Source: JACKFB01 sp041389525 (lineage in GTDB: Bacteria; Myxococcota_A; UBA9042; PHBI01; JACKFB01). From it: a stretch of 64,000 bases of DNA. This document shows, piece by piece, positions 14,286 to 23,133 of this stretch. The stretch spans positions 48,491 through 112,490 of the forward strand of contig JAWKRR010000019.1 of NCBI GenBank assembly GCA_041389525.1, written 5' to 3'. The stretch's first letter is position 1; each line of letters begins with the position of its first letter. The position numbers were made by a program, and so were the translations under genes. Under the pieces are notes generated by a model. That model saw nothing but the letters and a program-made list of their open reading frames with translations, was not told where the DNA came from and ran no database searches.

Positions 14286-16114
14286 ATGCGTAGCCAACGG
14301 ATCCTCAACTCTCTCTCTCTCTACCAATACTGGCCTTTGCGGTGATCACAGGCGCCGCGACCGAGGCTAGCGCCCAGCTCGTCGACTGCACCACTGTGTG
14401 TCCACCCGCTGCCGTTTGGGGGGCTACCGGTCTGGGCACTCCCGGTTTCCAGACCACCGTGACCGTGAACCCCGGCCTCGCCTGCGGCGCGGTCGTCGCG
14501 GGCCAGATCCCGCTCGACAGACTCACCGGCGCCGGGGGCTGTCCCGTCGCGTGTGGCGTCAACGCGACGTTCCTGCGTTTCACTTCGGCGTACGCGTACC
14601 CGCCGGGTGGCGTCACCATGGACCCCGCCGTGACCTGCGTGCGCGGCACCCTCAGCGCCATCTCCACGAATCTTACAGATCTCACCGCCGACTCGGTCAC
14701 CGTGTTGGGCGTTGATCTGCTCATCCAGAGCAACGCGTCCTTGACCGCCGTGTCGTTCATGGCGCTGCCAACCATCGGAACCGCGGGCATCTCCAACGAT
14801 CTGCTGATCACGTCAAACCCGGCGCTGGAAGGGGTCGACTTCTCCAGCTTGGGGACGATCTTCGGCAAGCTAGAGATCACGTCCAACGGCCTGCTGCCCA
14901 ACCTGGGGACCTTGGCCGGACTGACCGCCGTGCTCGGTGCGATAAAGATCTGGAACAACGCGACCCTGGATCTGCCATTCGCCGAGCTCGCCGCGCTGAC
15001 CGTGGCGGGAAGCGGGATCGAGGTCTCGGGAAACCCGGCCATGGCCACGCTGGACCTCTCCGCGCTGACCCTCGTGGGGTTCGCCTCTAGCGGGAGCGTA
15101 ACGATCAACGCCAACGCGCTGGTCCTCCTCGATTTGAGCGGCCTGATGGCGGTGCAGTCGGGGATCTCGGTGACGAGCGAGCCCAACCTCTTCGCGCTGA
15201 GTCCGGCGGCCTGGGTGCTCCCGGCGGTGGCCAAGAGCCTGGTCATCGCCAACAACCCGAGCCTGCTGGATCTCAACGTGCTCACGAGCATCCTAGCGGT
15301 CGGCCAGGACGTGCTCATCGACAACAATGACGCGCTCGGCAGCATCACCGGTCTGGGAGGCACCCTCGCCGCCGTCGGAGCGCAGCTGACCGTGCGGGGC
15401 AACGGCGCGCTCCCCGCCGTGAGCTTTCCGGTGCTTCCGGCGGTGGGTCGCCTTGAGCTTCGCGACAACGACGCCATGGTCGCGCTGGGCTTCGATGTGC
15501 TGGCGGCGGTAACCGGCGAAGTCCGCATCGAGGGCAACGCGTCGCTTCCCGATGTCGGTGTGGGGACGGTCGGGTTTCCGATGCTCGCAATGACGAGCGG
15601 ACAAGTCTACGTCCACGATAACGACGCGATGACCGCCCTCGTCTTCCCGGCGCTGGCCGCCATCGGCTGGCAGCTCTGGGTCAGCTACAACCCCGCGCTG
15701 ACCCTCGTGGACTTCCCTGCCCTCGCGGCCACCGCAGGCGAGCTCCACTTCAACAACAACACCGCGCTCCCAGCGATCGGAGGCCCCCTCGTCGGCGATC
15801 CCGGCTTCCCGGTCCTTGGAGCGGTCGCAAAGCGCATCTACCTGGATAGCAACACGGCCCTAGCCTTCTTCCGCCTGCCCGCGCTCGCGGCCATCACGTC
15901 GCCCATCGGCGGAACGGCGCCGCAAGCGTGGGTCAAGTTCAACACTGCGCTGACGCGATTTGTGCTGGACACGTGGGTCGATCCGGTGGGCTTTTGCGGC
16001 CCCGGCGGTCCGGGCCTCAACACAATCACTGCCAAAGCCAACATGGGTGTTTGTGCCGATCTGTTCGCAATCCCAGGGTGCGGGTTTTTCGTCGCGGTGA
16101 CCTGCACTCCTTAG
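14286..16114 (+). CDS. Secreted receptor-L-domain-like protein, out of frame at a CT tract in the signal peptide
   Basis: The leader and ATG 14286 match the sister genes, but the CT-dinucleotide tract at 14309-14322 has seven units where the sisters have six. Translation from the normal ATG therefore ends at a TGA after 19 codons. With six units the gene would give about 608 aa. As written the long frame opens at GTG 14342, in the signal peptide, giving 590 aa that lack the N-terminal part. The mature part has a WGATGLGTPG head, then some fifteen ~25-30-residue strands of the type LLIQSNASLTAVSF / LTVRGNGALPAVSFP, like EGF-receptor L domains or Ecm33-type beta-solenoids. It ends CGFFVAVTCTP. 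Expected location is outside the inner membrane. No enzymatic motif is seen; binding or recognition is an inference. Confidence 0.75.
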
Positions 16115-16199
16115 TAGCAGCGTCCGTCGTTTGGGGGGCTGGCGTCCACAGTTGTTGACGCCAGCCCGTTGCTTCAGAGCTCGGACCCAGGAGGCCCTC

Positions 16200-17999
16200 G
16201 TGCGAGTAAAGACACGGATTTTGGGGGCGCTGGGCGCGGTCGTCATCGTCTTCGGGATGGCGTCTTGCGCGACTTCGGCCAGCGACGATGAAATTTCGGC
16301 CGGCGGCGATGATCGTGGGCAAGCTCAGACTGACGGCGTTTCGGTTCTGGACGTGGGCGTATTTCCCGACGCTGCGGGGGCGCCCGACGCCGCGGGCCAG
16401 CCCGATGCGCTGATGCCATGCGGCAATCAATGTACCGCTGCGTTCGCCACGGTCCCGCAATGCAAGGTGACGAGCTGGGACATCAAGACCTGCACCTGCT
16501 CGCTGCGACCTGCCGGAGACGGAGGCGCCTGCGACGACGGCGAGGCCTGTACTGCGGGCGACCACTGTCAGGCCGGAGTCTGCGTCGGCGGCGGGCCGGA
16601 CTACGCGGTCGAACCGGCCGATGGCTGGTCGGAAGAGGGCAACCCATTGCTCCCGCAGGCTTGGGAACCGGGGGCGCCGGCTGTGATCTACCGGCCAACC
16701 GATTGCCGGCTTTGTGACAATAGCCGCGCGTTCTTGCGTTTTTCGCGTAACGGCGAGTTCAGTGTCGCGGGAGCGAACATCGCGCAGGGCGATGACGGAA
16801 ATACGTGGGTCCTCAGCGCTCCTGGATACCTCACGGCCTACGACCCCAGTCTTTCGCCGGGTTCAGCCGGTCCAGCTAGCAAGCAGAAGATCCACCTTGC
16901 GCGTGGGTTGGAGCGACTCCCTCACGGGCCAACGCGCTTTGTGGCCGCCGGCGTGTCCCTCAGTCTGGGTCGTGGCTGGCTCGCCGGGTACGCGGCCACG
17001 GGCGAGATCCAGTGGGAACTATCACCCCAGGCGTGGTCCAACCTACTCGTACTCGGGCTAACTACGGCAGCTGACGGCACGATCTATGGCCTCGCCTGCG
17101 GCGCCGCACGGGCGACTATTCTTATGGTCTCGCCAGATGGGGCGCTCATTGGCGAAATAGCGTTGGGCGCGGGACGAGATACCACCACCTCAACTTACGG
17201 GATCGTGCTGACCTCGGAATCGGACATCGTCGTATCGTACGGCAGTGACGACTCAGTCCGACTACAAAAGGGCCAATCGTGGCCGCGCGCTGTTGCCGCG
17301 CGGTACACGTTCGAGGGCGAGTTGGCTTGGGCACGCGAGCTTGGCGATCCGCAACACCAGACGGCTGGCGGGCCGCTGGTTGCACTTCCGACGGGCTATC
17401 TCGTCGTGGGAATCGAAGAGCCTGACCTGTTTGCGCCCACCCCGAGGGTCGTCCCCTTTACCCTCTGGCACCTTCGCCCTTCCGGTGAAATCCTCTCCGC
17501 GCAGACCTTTACGCCCCCGTGGACGGTCGAGCGGCAGAGGCCCTTCCCGTACAACGCGATCGAAACGCCGGACGGCGGTGCGTTGGTGATCGGCTATATG
17601 CAGCGACTTCTCGAGGAAGGCCCAACTATGGACTCGTTCTTGCTCAAGCTGGATTCATGGGCGAATCCCGAGTGGATGCGCTTCTACGGCGGTCCGCTCA
17701 GCGACCAACTCGTAGACGCGGTTTTCCAGGACAACGGAACCATCACGGCCGTGGGGGCGGTTGTCACGTCAGGTATCGGAGGCGGCATCGACCGCTTCAT
17801 CCTCCGCACCGACTTCTGGGGCCGCACCTGCGGGATGCGCCTTGGGGTCTGCGCGGAGATGGCCTGGCAGGACTGCGAGGACGGCAACCCTTGTACGATC
17901 AACTGGTGCGACCCGGACGCGGGCTGCACGCACCCGGCGCTGCCCGACGGCAGCCCGTGTGGCGAGGGGCTGACGTGTCAGGGGGCGGTCTGCAAGTAG
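16200..17999 (+). CDS. Cys-rich PQQ-propeller-like lipoprotein (cassette B, first)
   Basis: Start is GTG 16200 behind AGGAGG; the longer frame upstream is not needed. The 599-aa product begins with a lipoprotein signal ending FGMASC, then an Asp/Gly/Ala linker. Next comes a Cys module (TSWDIKTCTCSLRP, CDDGEACTAGDHCQAGVC) like the slime-mould-type CDDG repeat. The middle is a beta-propeller-like region with recurring DG / GDIxW strands. The C-terminal Cys block (about the last 60 residues) runs CGMRLGVC, WQDCEDGNPCTINWCDPDAGCTHP and CGEGLTCQGAVCK. It is the most divergent family member: it lacks the CRACDGSRAYLNW sequence and has CRLCDNSRAFLRF instead. It follows the L-domain gene by 85 bp and overlaps the next lipoprotein start. 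Function unknown. Confidence 0.85.
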   Translation: MRVKTRILGALGAVVIVFGMASCATSASDDEISAGGDDRGQAQTDGVSVLDVGVFPDAAGAPDAAGQPDALMPCGNQCTAAFATVPQCKVTSWDIKTCTCSLRPAGDGGACDDGEACTAGDHCQAGVCVGGGPDYAVEPADGWSEEGNPLLPQAWEPGAPAVIYRPTDCRLCDNSRAFLRFSRNGEFSVAGANIAQGDDGNTWVLSAPGYLTAYDPSLSPGSAGPASKQKIHLARGLERLPHGPTRFVAAGVSLSLGRGWLAGYAATGEIQWELSPQAWSNLLVLGLTTAADGTIYGLACGAARATILMVSPDGALIGEIALGAGRDTTTSTYGIVLTSESDIVVSYGSDDSVRLQKGQSWPRAVAARYTFEGELAWARELGDPQHQTAGGPLVALPTGYLVVGIEEPDLFAPTPRVVPFTLWHLRPSGEILSAQTFTPPWTVERQRPFPYNAIETPDGGALVIGYMQRLLEEGPTMDSFLLKLDSWANPEWMRFYGGPLSDQLVDAVFQDNGTITAVGAVVTSGIGGGIDRFILRTDFWGRTCGMRLGVCAEMAWQDCEDGNPCTINWCDPDAGCTHPALPDGSPCGEGLTCQGAVCK

Positions 18000-19894
18000 C
18001 CCGCCCCACCGCGCCGCGCCCCCCGGCCTCGGCCCCCGCGCCCCGAGCGACCCCCGCCCGCCTCCGCGCCACAGCACTCCTGTCGCTCGCCGCCGCGCTG
18101 AGCGCATGCAGCGCCAGCTCGCCCGCCTCCGACACGACCCCCGGCCCCGACGCCACCCCCGACACCGGCATCACCCTCCTCGACGTCACCCCCGGCCCCG
18201 ACGCCACCGACGCCGACACCACCCCCCAGCCCGACACCCCAACGGCCTGCCCGAACCAATGCGCCAAGGAGTACCCGGTCGTGCCGACGTGCATGGCGAC
18301 GAGCTGGGACATCAAGACCTGCTCGTGCAGCCTGCGCCCCGCGGCGGACGGGACGGCGTGCGATGACGGCGTCGAGTGCACGGCCGCCGACACCTGCGTC
18401 GCCGGCAACTGCGAAGGCGGCCCGCCCGCTGAGCTGGTGGAGCCGGCGGGTGGCTGGCAGCCCGAGGGCACGCCGTTGCTGCAGCCCGATGACCCCGCCT
18501 GGATTTGGGCCGCGGTTCATAGGGATCCTAGCTGCAGGGCATGCGACGGTTCACGAGCCTATCTGAACTGGCTGGCCAGCGGATCTCACGCAAATTCACC
18601 ATTTTGGGCTGCAGCCGCGCCCACCGGAGAACTGATCACCCTCGAACTTACGTCACGCATTCGTACCTATGACTCCACCCTTGAGCCCGTCTGGGACGCA
18701 CCTGGCTCAGCCACGGCTGGAAACACTACGACCAGGGCGATTCGTGTCGGCGCGGATGGTACGCTCTACGCCACGGGGTGGAAGGACCCCGGCTCGGGTG
18801 CCCAGAGCTATAGTTGGGCAGCGCGGTACAGTGAGGAGGGGGACATTTCGGCATGGGAACGTCAGATGCGCAAGCTCTTCGCAGCAACTGACGTGTTGCC
18901 GGCGCCGGACCTCGGATCGTACCTCGTGGAGGGCGGTCCCAAGAGCGCCGCGGGGCCGTTGAGTTCAGAGATTTCTCTCAGCGTTCGTCGGCAAGATGCC
19001 AGTGGCAATGACGTCTGGGCGACGGAGATCGATGCGGTCTTGCCGCTCGCGAACTCGCCCTTTCGGCTTGCTCCCGTTCGCGAGGGCGGGGTCGTGGTCG
19101 CGTACATGGCACTTGAGACGCAGATAAGTTCCGACGGCACGAAGTCTGCGGAGCGTTGGGCGGCGTCGGCGGCGCGTTTCGACGCGGACGGTGCGATTCG
19201 CTGGAAAACGCCGCTAGGCTTACCCGAATTTTCGTCGCACATGGGACGCATCGCCGTGCTACCGGACGACCACTTCATGGTGTTCGGCGTCCAGTGGCCA
19301 ACCTTTGGACCTTGGGACCGCTATCCGGTCTCCGCGTGGCGCGTCGACGCGGACGGAAATTCCTCGGGTGAAACCAAGGTGTATCCCAGGCTAGGGCACT
19401 ATTTCTGGCGAGCGAGGCGACGGAGGCACCCGACGGCGGAGTGCTGACTACCGGATACCTGAACGACTACCATGGCACATACGAGAAACCGATGCTGATC
19501 CTCGATACTGAATCCTGGGAGACGGACGGATTTGTCATGAAGTTGATCGGTGGGGCAATTTTGAATGGATGCGGCTGTTCGAGATCCGGGCGCAGGATTC
19601 GACGTCTTGTGGACCGTCGTCGCGAGTCCCGACGGTCGAATCACCGCGACAGGCGCGCTCGATGGCGAAACCGGGTCCAAAGTCCGCAACTGGATCCTCC
19701 GCACCGACTTCTGGGGCCGCACGTGCGGGATGCGGCTTGGAGTCTGCGCGGATGTGCCATGGCAGGACTGCGAGGACGGCAACCCTTGCACGATCAACTG
19801 GTGCGACCCGGATGCGGGCTGCACGCACCCTCCGCTGCCCGATGGCAGCCCTTGCGGCGAGGGGTTGACGTGTCAGGGGGCGGTCTGCAAGTAG
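17975..19894 (+). pseudogene. PQQ-propeller-like lipoprotein with about three frameshifts (cassette B, second)
   Basis: Likely start is GTG 17975, inside the last codons of the previous gene, with GAGGGG five bases upstream; no other good start precedes the signal peptide (LLSLAAALSAC lipobox). A clean frame encodes the Cys head, CRACDGSRAYLNW and the propeller to about 19400. There the expected YFLA-type sequence shifts frame. A missing G near 19541 and a missing pair near 19580 follow. The third frame then restores WTVVASPDGRITATG and the C-terminal Cys block to TAG 19894. All conserved residues are present across frames, so a corrected sequence could encode about 640 aa. Its DNA is the best match to the broken copy at 10613. 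Confidence 0.8.
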
Positions 19895-19942
19895 CCCGCG
19901 CCACCGCGCCGCGGCCCCCGGCCTCGGCCCCCGCGCCCGGTC

Positions 19943-20023
19943 GTGCCGCCGTGCACAGCGACTAGCTGGGACATCAACACCTGCGCGTGCAGCCTGCGCC
20001 CCGCGGGCGCACCTCCGGCGTGA
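19943..20023 (+). pseudogene. Relic N-terminal fragment of a third tandem lipoprotein
   Basis: Reads VPPCTATSWDINTCACSLRP and then a stop, with no signal peptide before it. It is the counterpart of 12519-12599. It shows that cassette B once held a third lipoprotein after the pair at 16200 and 17975. Confidence 0.7.
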
Positions 20024-20368
20024 CCAGCCCACCGCCCGATCCCCCTCGGTGTGCCGGCCACCTGACCCCCCAGGTGCCCGATCCCCCTCGGTGTGCCGGC
20101 CACCTGACCACCCCACCGCGCCCTCACCCCGCGGGAGCACCCCCGGTGCGACCACCCAAGCGCCCGTCCTCCCCGCAGCGTGCCCGCCACCTGACCACCC
20201 AACCGCCCGATCCCCCGCGAGGGTCTCCCGCGGTGAGTCGCCCCACCACGGCATCACCCCCCAGGGCCACGCCGCGCTCAGGCGTCCAGGTCCCCGATCC
20301 CCCGACCGGGTGACGGGCACCTGACCGTCCAGGTCCCCGTCACCCCATCCGTCCGCGTCACCGCCCGG
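20024..20368. repeat. C-rich degenerate tandem repeat spacer (second copy)
   Basis: No convincing gene. Contains two near-perfect units of GCCCGATCCCCCTCGGTG plus TGCCGGCCACCTGACC, followed by sequence matching 12720-12970. There are fewer units than in the first copy, so the tract varies in copy number. Confidence 0.7.
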
Positions 20369-21133
20369 TCAGACCGCCGGCCCATCGCCCGTCGTCCCCA
20401 GCTCGACCTCCGGCCCGTCCGCCCCCGGCGTCACGGCCTCCTCCGCCCCCGTCGCCGTCCCAGCCCCACGTCCCGCCCGCGTCAGCGGCCGAAAGAGCCC
20501 CGGGTGCCGCGCCAGCTCGCCCGCCAGCCGCAGAAACCCAGCGCTCACGTCACGCAGCGCCTGCCAGTGCTGGTCCCACTCGACCCGCGCCTGTAGCTGG
20601 GTGCTCGTGACGCTCTCCGTCTCCGCCCCGTCCGCCGTGACCTGCCCGATCGCCGCCAGCAACGCGTCACGCGTCCGAGCCGCGTCACTCCGAAACGCCT
20701 CAGGAAAGGCCACGCCCGGCTCACTCGCCATGCCGTCCACCAGATGAATCAACCCGTCGAGCGTCCGCTGGTGGCTCATCCCCACCTCGGTCGGCGAGCC
20801 CAACGGAAAGAGCCGCGCGCGAGTCAGCGCCAGCTTCGCCTCGTCCACGCCCGAGGTCCACGAGTCGCCCAGCAACGACGCCAGCTCATGGTACGCCCAC
20901 GAATACTGCCGCAGCCCGTCCACCGCCGTCTCGTCGCGAACCCGCCGCGCCTTCTCGTCCTCACCCTCCTCGCGCAGCCGCGCCGCCGTGCGCTCGCTCA
21001 GCTCGCCGTGCTTGCCGACAAAGCGGTCAAAGACCCGCCCGACCGCCTCATCGATGCCCCGGAACTCATCCGCCCGAGCCACCACCCGATCCCCCAAAAT
21101 CCGCCGGTCGCGGTCCGTCCTCGTCACAGCCAT
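20369..21133 (-). CDS. Uncharacterised helical protein encoded opposite the cassettes
   Basis: Start is ATG 21133, with GGGAGGA just upstream; longer upstream frames cover the leader of the divergent gene. The 254-aa product is charged and looks mostly helical, with no signal peptide and no membrane segment, so it is probably cytoplasmic. Visible blocks are a basic head (TRTDRDRRILGDRVVARADEF), a Glu/Arg-rich stretch (ARLREEGEDEKARRVRDETAV) and QARVEWDQHWQALRDVSAGFLRLAGELARHPGLF. The tail is Gly/Ala/Thr-rich and probably disordered. I do not recognise the family. It is transcribed away from the L-domain gene at 21509, the two starts being 375 bp apart. A decayed copy holds the same place next to cassette B. 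Confidence 0.75.
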   Translation of the reverse strand: MAVTRTDRDRRILGDRVVARADEFRGIDEAVGRVFDRFVGKHGELSERTAARLREEGEDEKARRVRDETAVDGLRQYSWAYHELASLLGDSWTSGVDEAKLALTRARLFPLGSPTEVGMSHQRTLDGLIHLVDGMASEPGVAFPEAFRSDAARTRDALLAAIGQVTADGAETESVTSTQLQARVEWDQHWQALRDVSAGFLRLAGELARHPGLFRPLTRAGRGAGTATGAEEAVTPGADGPEVELGTTGDGPAV

Positions 21134-21427
21134 GACATCCTCCCAAGTCTTCAAGTCCACCACGCATGACCCCAACCCAGGCCCACACCCCTGGAGCGTC
21201 CCGCGTCGCAGCAAAGCCGTCAACCCCACCCCGGAGCCCCCCGCACGAGCCCAGATCTCGGGCGGGCGCTGCACCCACCGCCACCGCCGCGCCCGCCAAC
21301 CCCAACCCGCCCCCAGAGCCCCCGCCCGCCCACCGATTCGATTTCCGAGCATCCACAAGCGCTAGAACCCCAAAGCGACGCCGGTTACAGCCCATCGGGC
21401 GATTACTCGGCGCCTCTTCGCACCCGA

Positions 21428-21508
21428 GCGAGGTACGTTGGTGAAGTTCATTCCTTGGCGTCTTGCCTTTAGCGCTGCATAAACAATTCACGACGAAGGA
21501 ACTCAGCC
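21428..21508 (+). promoter_or_regulatory. Conserved leader of cassette C
   Basis: Third copy of the ~80-bp leader (see 8932 and 14206). Here the ribosome site reads GAAGGAACT before ATG 21509. The stretch 21134-21427 before it holds the divergent 5' region of the 21133 gene and no further gene. Confidence 0.6.
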
Positions 21509-23050
21509 ATGCACAGCTCACGAATCCTGAACTCTCTCTCTCTACCATTACTGGCCTTTGCGGTGATCGCGGTCACGGCGACTGAGGCCCAGGCGTGGGT
21601 CGACTGCTCGACCGTTGTACCCCTGGCGGATACCTGGGGTTCGGGCGGTCTGAACACGAGCGGCACGATCGCCACCGTCAAGATCGACCCCGCCCTCCCG
21701 TGCGGCCTCGCCGGGTTGACCACGACCCTGCCGCTGGCCCACTTCGATGGCAGCGCCTGCTTGCCGCAAATCAAGGGCATCAACGCCACGGTCGTCCGGT
21801 TCGACTCTTCCTTCGCGTACCCCGCCGTCACCCGATTCGACCTGGTGTGCGGGCGTGGGACGCTGTACGTGAACTCGACCAACATCGCCGTGTTCAACGC
21901 GGATTTCCTGACCACGCTCGGCAACGACATCCTGGTCGAGAGCAACGCCGGGTTGAACACAGCCACCTTCGACGGCCTCGTCGACATGGGCACCGCCGGC
22001 AGCTCCAACGACATCGTCTTCAAGTCCAACCCGGGCCTGACCGCAGTGAGCTTCGCCAAGCTTGAGACTATCGCCGGCAGCCTGGAGTTCAGCAGCAACG
22101 GCGCCCTGCCCGCCCTGACCGGCTTCCCGCTGCTCACCGACATCGCGAACTACCTGAAGATCTACAACAACGCGCTGCTGGACATGGTGCTGGGCGAGTT
22201 CCCCGTGCTCTCGACCATCGGCGCCTACTTGATGGTCAGCGGCAACCCCAGCCTCACCACCGTCGATATTCCCAGCCTCGGCTCGGTCTCCGCGATGCTG
22301 GGCGGGACGGGTATCCTGCTCAACGCCAACAACCTGATCAGCCTCGACCTCAGCGGGCTCACCATCCTCGACCGCACCTTCGCCATCACCAGCGAGCCCA
22401 ACCTGATGAACGCGGGTATCGTCCCGCTGACGCTGAACACCGTCGGTACCCATGTGACGTTCTCGAACAACCTCTCCCTGGATAACCTCAACGCGTTCGC
22501 GACGATCACCGACATCGGCGGCGACCTGACGATCGACAACAACGACGTGCTCACGGACATCACCGGCATCTCCGGCGTCGCCAACATCGGAGGCGGCCTC
22601 ACGGTGCGCGGTCAAGCCGCGTTGCCGACGGTGAACTTCCCCACGATCCCGTCGCTCAACCGCCTCGAAATCCGCGACAACGACATGATGGTGAACATGG
22701 GCTTCGCGTCGCTGGGCGTGCTGACCACCGAGGTCAAGGTCGAAGGCAACCTCACCCTCCCCGACATCGGCGGCGTCACGGTGGGCTTCCCCGCGCTGGG
22801 CTGGGTAGGAACGCAGATCTATATCCACGGCAACGCGGCGATTGCCAGCGTGGCATTTCCTGTGCTCTTTAAGTTGGGCTGGCGAGCGTGGGCGAAGTTC
22901 AACCCCTCGCTGGTGGCGTGGGCCACTGGTGCAATCCTGGCCCCCGTTACCGCGTCCGCGACTGGAGCGAGCAACGGCCCGGGGTTCTGTGGCGTGTTCC
23001 TGCCGTGGGCAGTTGGAAACGGGCTCTTCCCCGCGACCTGCACTCCCTGA
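21509..23050 (+). CDS. Secreted receptor-L-domain-like beta-solenoid protein (cassette C, intact)
   Basis: A 513-aa protein with an N-terminal signal peptide (SLPLLAFAVIAVTATEAQA, cleavage near residue 28). The body is about fourteen repeated strands with Asn ladders, for example GNDILVESNAGLNTATFDGL, GGDLTIDNNDVLTDITGI and GGGLTVRGQAALPTVNFPTI. This is the pattern of EGF-receptor L domains and yeast Ecm33/Sps2-type proteins. Cysteines are confined to the two ends; the C-terminus is FPATCTP, as in the sister proteins. The CT tract at 21532-21543 has six units and the frame is open. The lipoprotein gene at 23134 follows after 83 bp. A surface or periplasmic binding role is inferred, not shown. 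Confidence 0.85.
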   Translation: MHSSRILNSLSLPLLAFAVIAVTATEAQAWVDCSTVVPLADTWGSGGLNTSGTIATVKIDPALPCGLAGLTTTLPLAHFDGSACLPQIKGINATVVRFDSSFAYPAVTRFDLVCGRGTLYVNSTNIAVFNADFLTTLGNDILVESNAGLNTATFDGLVDMGTAGSSNDIVFKSNPGLTAVSFAKLETIAGSLEFSSNGALPALTGFPLLTDIANYLKIYNNALLDMVLGEFPVLSTIGAYLMVSGNPSLTTVDIPSLGSVSAMLGGTGILLNANNLISLDLSGLTILDRTFAITSEPNLMNAGIVPLTLNTVGTHVTFSNNLSLDNLNAFATITDIGGDLTIDNNDVLTDITGISGVANIGGGLTVRGQAALPTVNFPTIPSLNRLEIRDNDMMVNMGFASLGVLTTEVKVEGNLTLPDIGGVTVGFPALGWVGTQIYIHGNAAIASVAFPVLFKLGWRAWAKFNPSLVAWATGAILAPVTASATGASNGPGFCGVFLPWAVGNGLFPATCTP

Positions 23051-23133
23051 GCTATTGAGCGCGCGGCTGGAGGCGCAGACCTACCCGCGAGGGGGTCGGC
23101 GCCTCCGGTCGAACGCAGGGAAAGGAGACGGAC

